Assembly (NCBI GenBank): GCA_030039095.1
Contig: JASHQP010000192.1
Coordinates: 1-5,851 of the forward strand
Reading direction: 5' to 3'
Length of the DNA: 5,851 nt
Source of the DNA: Streptosporangiaceae bacterium
Lineage (GTDB): Bacteria; Actinomycetota; Actinomycetes; Streptosporangiales; Streptosporangiaceae
This document shows positions 3,485 to 5,851 of the stretch, piece by piece. Numbering within the stretch: the first letter of the stretch is position 1; each line of letters starts with the position of its first letter. Position numbers and translations under genes: made by a program. The notes under the pieces were generated by a model. That model worked only from the letters and a program-made list of their open reading frames with translations, was not told where the DNA came from and ran no database searches.

Positions 3485-5347
3485 ATGAAGCCAGATCACG
3501 CGCCAAGCAGGCGCCGGGCAACGATCAGCCGACGAAGGCGCGGTCTGCTCGGGCTCGCGGCAGCGGTCAGCGCGGCCGCGCTCGTGCTCGCCGCCTGCTC
3601 CTCCTCGAGTTCCCCGGCCCCGTCGCAGGGCACCCCGGTGAAGGGCGGCGTGGCGACGTACGGGTTTGTCAGCGGGCAGAGCCCGACCTATATCTGGCCG
3701 TTCATCCCCATCGCCGACGAGAGCGTTCCCAACGGCCAGAACTTCGAGTACATGATGTACCGGCCGCTGTACATGTTCGGCAACAACGGTGTGTCGGTCC
3801 AGGTCAACTACGCGCTGTCGCCCGCCGACGCGCCCGTCTACAGCGACGGCGGCAAGACGGTGACGGTCAGCCTCAAGGGCTGGAAGTGGTCGGACGGCGA
3901 GACCGTCGACGCGCAGGACGTGGCGTTCTGGCTCAACATGATGAAGGCGGAGAAGGCCAACTACGCCGGCTACACGCCCGGAACCCTGCCGGACAACCTG
4001 GCCTCCATCTCGGTCACCGGCCCGGACACGATCGTCCTGCACCTGACCAAGACGTACGCGTCAACGTGGTTCACCTACAACCAGCTCGCCGAGATCACGC
4101 CGATGCCGCTCGCCTGGGACGTGACCTCGACGGGCGCCAAGCCCGGCAGCGGCGGGTGCCACATCAGCATCTCCGACTGCGCGAAGGTGTGGAGCTTCCT
4201 GAGCGCCCAGGCCAAGGACACCTCCACCTACGGGACGAGCCCCCTGTGGGGCGTCGTGGACGGCCCGTGGAAGCTGACGGCGTTCAACGCCAGCGGCCCC
4301 GACGTCTTCGTCCCCAACAAGGCCTACTCGGGCTCGCCGAAGCCAAAGCTCTCCGAGCTCAAGTACGTCGACTACACGAGCGACACCGCGATGTACACGG
4401 CGCTGAAGACCGGCGCGCTGGACGTGGGCGAGGTACCGCCGGCGGACCTGCCGGAGAAGCCGCTGAACCAGGCGCTGCCGTCGACCAACCCGCTCGGGTC
4501 CGGCTACACGCTGGTGCCGTTCTACACGTATGCGATCGCCTATACCCAGATCAACTTCAAGAACCCGGCCGCCGGGCCCGTGTTCAAGCAGCTGTACTTC
4601 CGCCAGGTGCTGATGTACGTCAACGACCAGGTCGGCATCTCGAAGGAGATCTACCGCGGCTACGCGTACCCCACGACCGGTCCGGTTCCTCCCGAGCCCG
4701 CCAACGCCTTCGAGCCCGCGGTGGAAAAGGAGAACGGCGGAGCCGGCGCCTACCCCTTCGACATCTCCAAGGCGAAGAGCGTGCTGGAAAGCCACGGCTG
4801 GAAGCTGGTGGGCGGCGTCATGACCTGTGAGACCCCCGCAAAGTGCGGCGCCGGGATCAAGGCAGGCACTCAGGCCAAGTTCACGATGGACTACACGTCG
4901 GGCGCGACGGCGCTGGCGGGCCAGGTGGACACCTACAAGTCGGACGCCTCGGAGGCGGGCATCTCCATCTCGCTGCAGGCCGAATCGTTCAGCACGCTTC
5001 TCGGGGTGGGCGTCTCGACGAACCCGAACTGGCAGATGATCGATCTGTCCGGCTGGGCATACGACGGCCCCGGTTACCTGCCGACCGGTGAGCCGCTGTT
5101 CCTGACCGGCGCGCCGTCCAACTCGGGCAGCTACTCCGACCCGACGATGAACAGCCTGATCGACAAGATCCAGGACGACAGCAGCATGGCGCTGTTCCAC
5201 CAGTACGCCACGTTCACCGCGGAGCAGCTGCCGCTCATCTGGGTGCCGCAGATCTACTTCATTCAGGCAGTCAAGAGCAACCTGAAGGGCGTCACCTTCG
5301 ACCCGCTGTACACGTTCCTGCCGGAGTACTGGTACTTCACGAAGTAG
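3485..5347 (+). CDS. ABC transporter substrate-binding lipoprotein, family 5 (peptide/nickel type)
   Basis: This is a complete 620-residue extracytoplasmic solute-binding protein. Residues 1-38 are a lipoprotein signal: a basic start with an Arg cluster (SRRRRGLL, 15-22), a hydrophobic stretch and the lipobox LAAC, with Cys38 as the lipid-modified residue. RRGLL also fits a loose twin-arginine motif, so export by Tat is possible. A Ser-rich linker follows (39-48). The family 5 signature is seen at about residues 132-150, KGWKWSDGETVDAQDVAFW. The remainder alternates strands and helices as expected of a two-lobed binding protein, ending in LPEYWYFTK. Two cysteine pairs (GGCHISISDC and TCETPAKC) could form disulfides outside the cell. 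By family, it captures oligopeptides or other small solutes for an ABC importer, on the outer face of the membrane. No permease or ATPase gene is adjacent: the next gene downstream is on the opposite strand. The partner transporter is therefore elsewhere, or beyond the window in an unusual order. The ligand cannot be told. Confidence 0.93.
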   Translation: MKPDHAPSRRRATISRRRRGLLGLAAAVSAAALVLAACSSSSSPAPSQGTPVKGGVATYGFVSGQSPTYIWPFIPIADESVPNGQNFEYMMYRPLYMFGNNGVSVQVNYALSPADAPVYSDGGKTVTVSLKGWKWSDGETVDAQDVAFWLNMMKAEKANYAGYTPGTLPDNLASISVTGPDTIVLHLTKTYASTWFTYNQLAEITPMPLAWDVTSTGAKPGSGGCHISISDCAKVWSFLSAQAKDTSTYGTSPLWGVVDGPWKLTAFNASGPDVFVPNKAYSGSPKPKLSELKYVDYTSDTAMYTALKTGALDVGEVPPADLPEKPLNQALPSTNPLGSGYTLVPFYTYAIAYTQINFKNPAAGPVFKQLYFRQVLMYVNDQVGISKEIYRGYAYPTTGPVPPEPANAFEPAVEKENGGAGAYPFDISKAKSVLESHGWKLVGGVMTCETPAKCGAGIKAGTQAKFTMDYTSGATALAGQVDTYKSDASEAGISISLQAESFSTLLGVGVSTNPNWQMIDLSGWAYDGPGYLPTGEPLFLTGAPSNSGSYSDPTMNSLIDKIQDDSSMALFHQYATFTAEQLPLIWVPQIYFIQAVKSNLKGVTFDPLYTFLPEYWYFTK

Positions 5348-5851
5348 CCTCCGGGCGGCTGGCCCCGGCGGGCGGATAGCGTCCGCTCAGCCGGGCCAGC
5401 TTGAAGCCGATGTGCAGGGCCAGGCGGTCGTTGCCGTCGTGCAGGTCGGCGCCGGTCACCCGGGCCGCCTTCGCCAGCCGGTAGTACAGCGTGGCCCGGT
5501 GCAGCTGCATCTGCTCGGCGGTCCGCTTGGCGTCACAGCCGAGGTCCAGGTACGTCTCGACGGTGCCGGCCAGGTCACCGTCCTGACCGATCAGCCGCAG
5601 CAGCCGCGGGTCGACGCACGAGGAGCGCGCGTCGTCGCACAGCGGGACTTGCACAAGTGCCCGGAACGCGCCGAGTTCGCGCCAGTGCGCCACGTCATCC
5701 ACCGTGGGTACCGCGGCAGCCACCTTCGCGGCCAGCAGGGCCTCGCGGTAGGAGTGGTGAGCGTCGGCAAGCCGCGGCTGCGGGTCACCGATCCCCGTGA
5801 TCACGCGCACGTCGCCGCCGTGCGGGCCGCCCCGCGCCGCGCGGGCCAGCG
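5337..5851 (-). CDS. PucR-family transcriptional regulator, C-terminal part (5' truncated)
   Basis: The frame is open from the window edge, giving 170 residues of a regulator that is usually about 400-550 long. The first part (visible GGDVRVITGIGDPQPRLADA) resembles the end of the GGDEF-like domain found in PucR/CdaR-type proteins, leading into the helix SYREALLAAKVA. The C-terminus is the PucR helix-turn-helix (HTH_30): TVETYLDLGCDAKRTAEQM, then LHRATLYYRL and DRLALHIGFKLARL. This matches the family pattern of a helix-turn-helix with LHR-x-T-x-x-YRL followed by a recognisable D-RLALH-x-x-x-x-ARL tail. An internal GTG at 5810 is not the start because coding sequence continues upstream of it. 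The gene converges with the solute-binding protein gene and its stop lies inside the end of that gene (11-bp overlap). PucR-type regulators often control nitrogen, purine or amine uptake; a role in controlling the neighbouring binding protein is only suggested by adjacency. Confidence 0.88.
   Translation of the reverse strand, partial: LARAARGGPHGGDVRVITGIGDPQPRLADAHHSYREALLAAKVAAAVPTVDDVAHWRELGAFRALVQVPLCDDARSSCVDPRLLRLIGQDGDLAGTVETYLDLGCDAKRTAEQMQLHRATLYYRLAKAARVTGADLHDGNDRLALHIGFKLARLSGRYPPAGASRPEATS

Noticed and set aside
3325..4830. 501-codon open plus-strand frame overlapping the lipoprotein gene
   Set aside because: It is an Arg/Gly-rich, low-complexity reading in a different frame of the solute-binding protein gene, with no recognisable motif. 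Long spurious frames are normal at this base composition.
4061..5200. 379-codon open minus-strand frame antisense to the lipoprotein gene
   Set aside because: Its composition (Arg, Val, Gly, Leu, His rich) is that of an antisense shadow and nothing in it resembles a known domain. The sense gene is clear.
1..5851. CRISPR arrays, tRNA/rRNA genes, insertion sequences, phage or toxin-antitoxin genes
   Set aside because: I saw no regularly spaced repeats, no RNA gene landmarks, no transposase motifs or target-site duplications, and no small gene pair of toxin-antitoxin type.

Overview
The window is very GC-rich DNA with the strong third-position G/C bias and long spurious antisense frames typical of a filamentous or soil actinomycete. 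An F420/PPOX-type flavoenzyme, a PucR-family regulator and a Ser-rich actinobacterial-style lipoprotein support Actinomycetota. I cannot assign a genus.

Layout. (1) Bases 1-1025, plus strand: the C-terminal two-thirds of an MDR-family NADPH:quinone reductase-like enzyme, overlapping by 4 bp (ATGA) with a small PPOX-class, probably F420-dependent, oxidoreductase of the MSMEG_5819/OxyR type. (2) 1026-1106: a short convergent gap holding a long hairpin that could end transcription from both sides. (3) 3058-1107, minus strand: a tight three-gene unit with 4-nt gaps, transcribed as a FrnE-like DsbA-family thiol oxidoreductase, an AraC-family regulator and a VOC/glyoxalase-fold protein. (4) About 3107-3328: no intact gene, but a clear, rearranged remnant of a formamidopyrimidine-DNA glycosylase (Fpg/Nei) gene. 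Its middle part is on the minus strand and the adjoining downstream part is on the plus strand, which also has a +1 frameshift. (5) 3329-3484: intergenic, with a compact hairpin after the remnant and overlapping inverted repeats ahead of the next gene. (6) 3485-5347, plus strand: an intact family 5 (peptide/nickel-type) ABC transporter substrate-binding lipoprotein with no permease or ATPase beside it in the window. (7) 5851-5337, minus strand: the C-terminal part of a PucR-family regulator, overlapping the lipoprotein gene tail-to-tail by 11 bp.

How the genes may work together. The first pair looks like a redox operon. The frnE-araC-VOC trio looks like a small redox or electrophile-response operon with its own regulator. 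The PucR regulator could control the neighbouring solute-binding protein, but only adjacency suggests this. Most of the window is ordinary accessory actinobacterial gene content. I see no evidence of a new multi-gene system. The most notable signal is the inverted fpg-like remnant, which ordinary ORF calling would miss because neither half forms a normal ORF.
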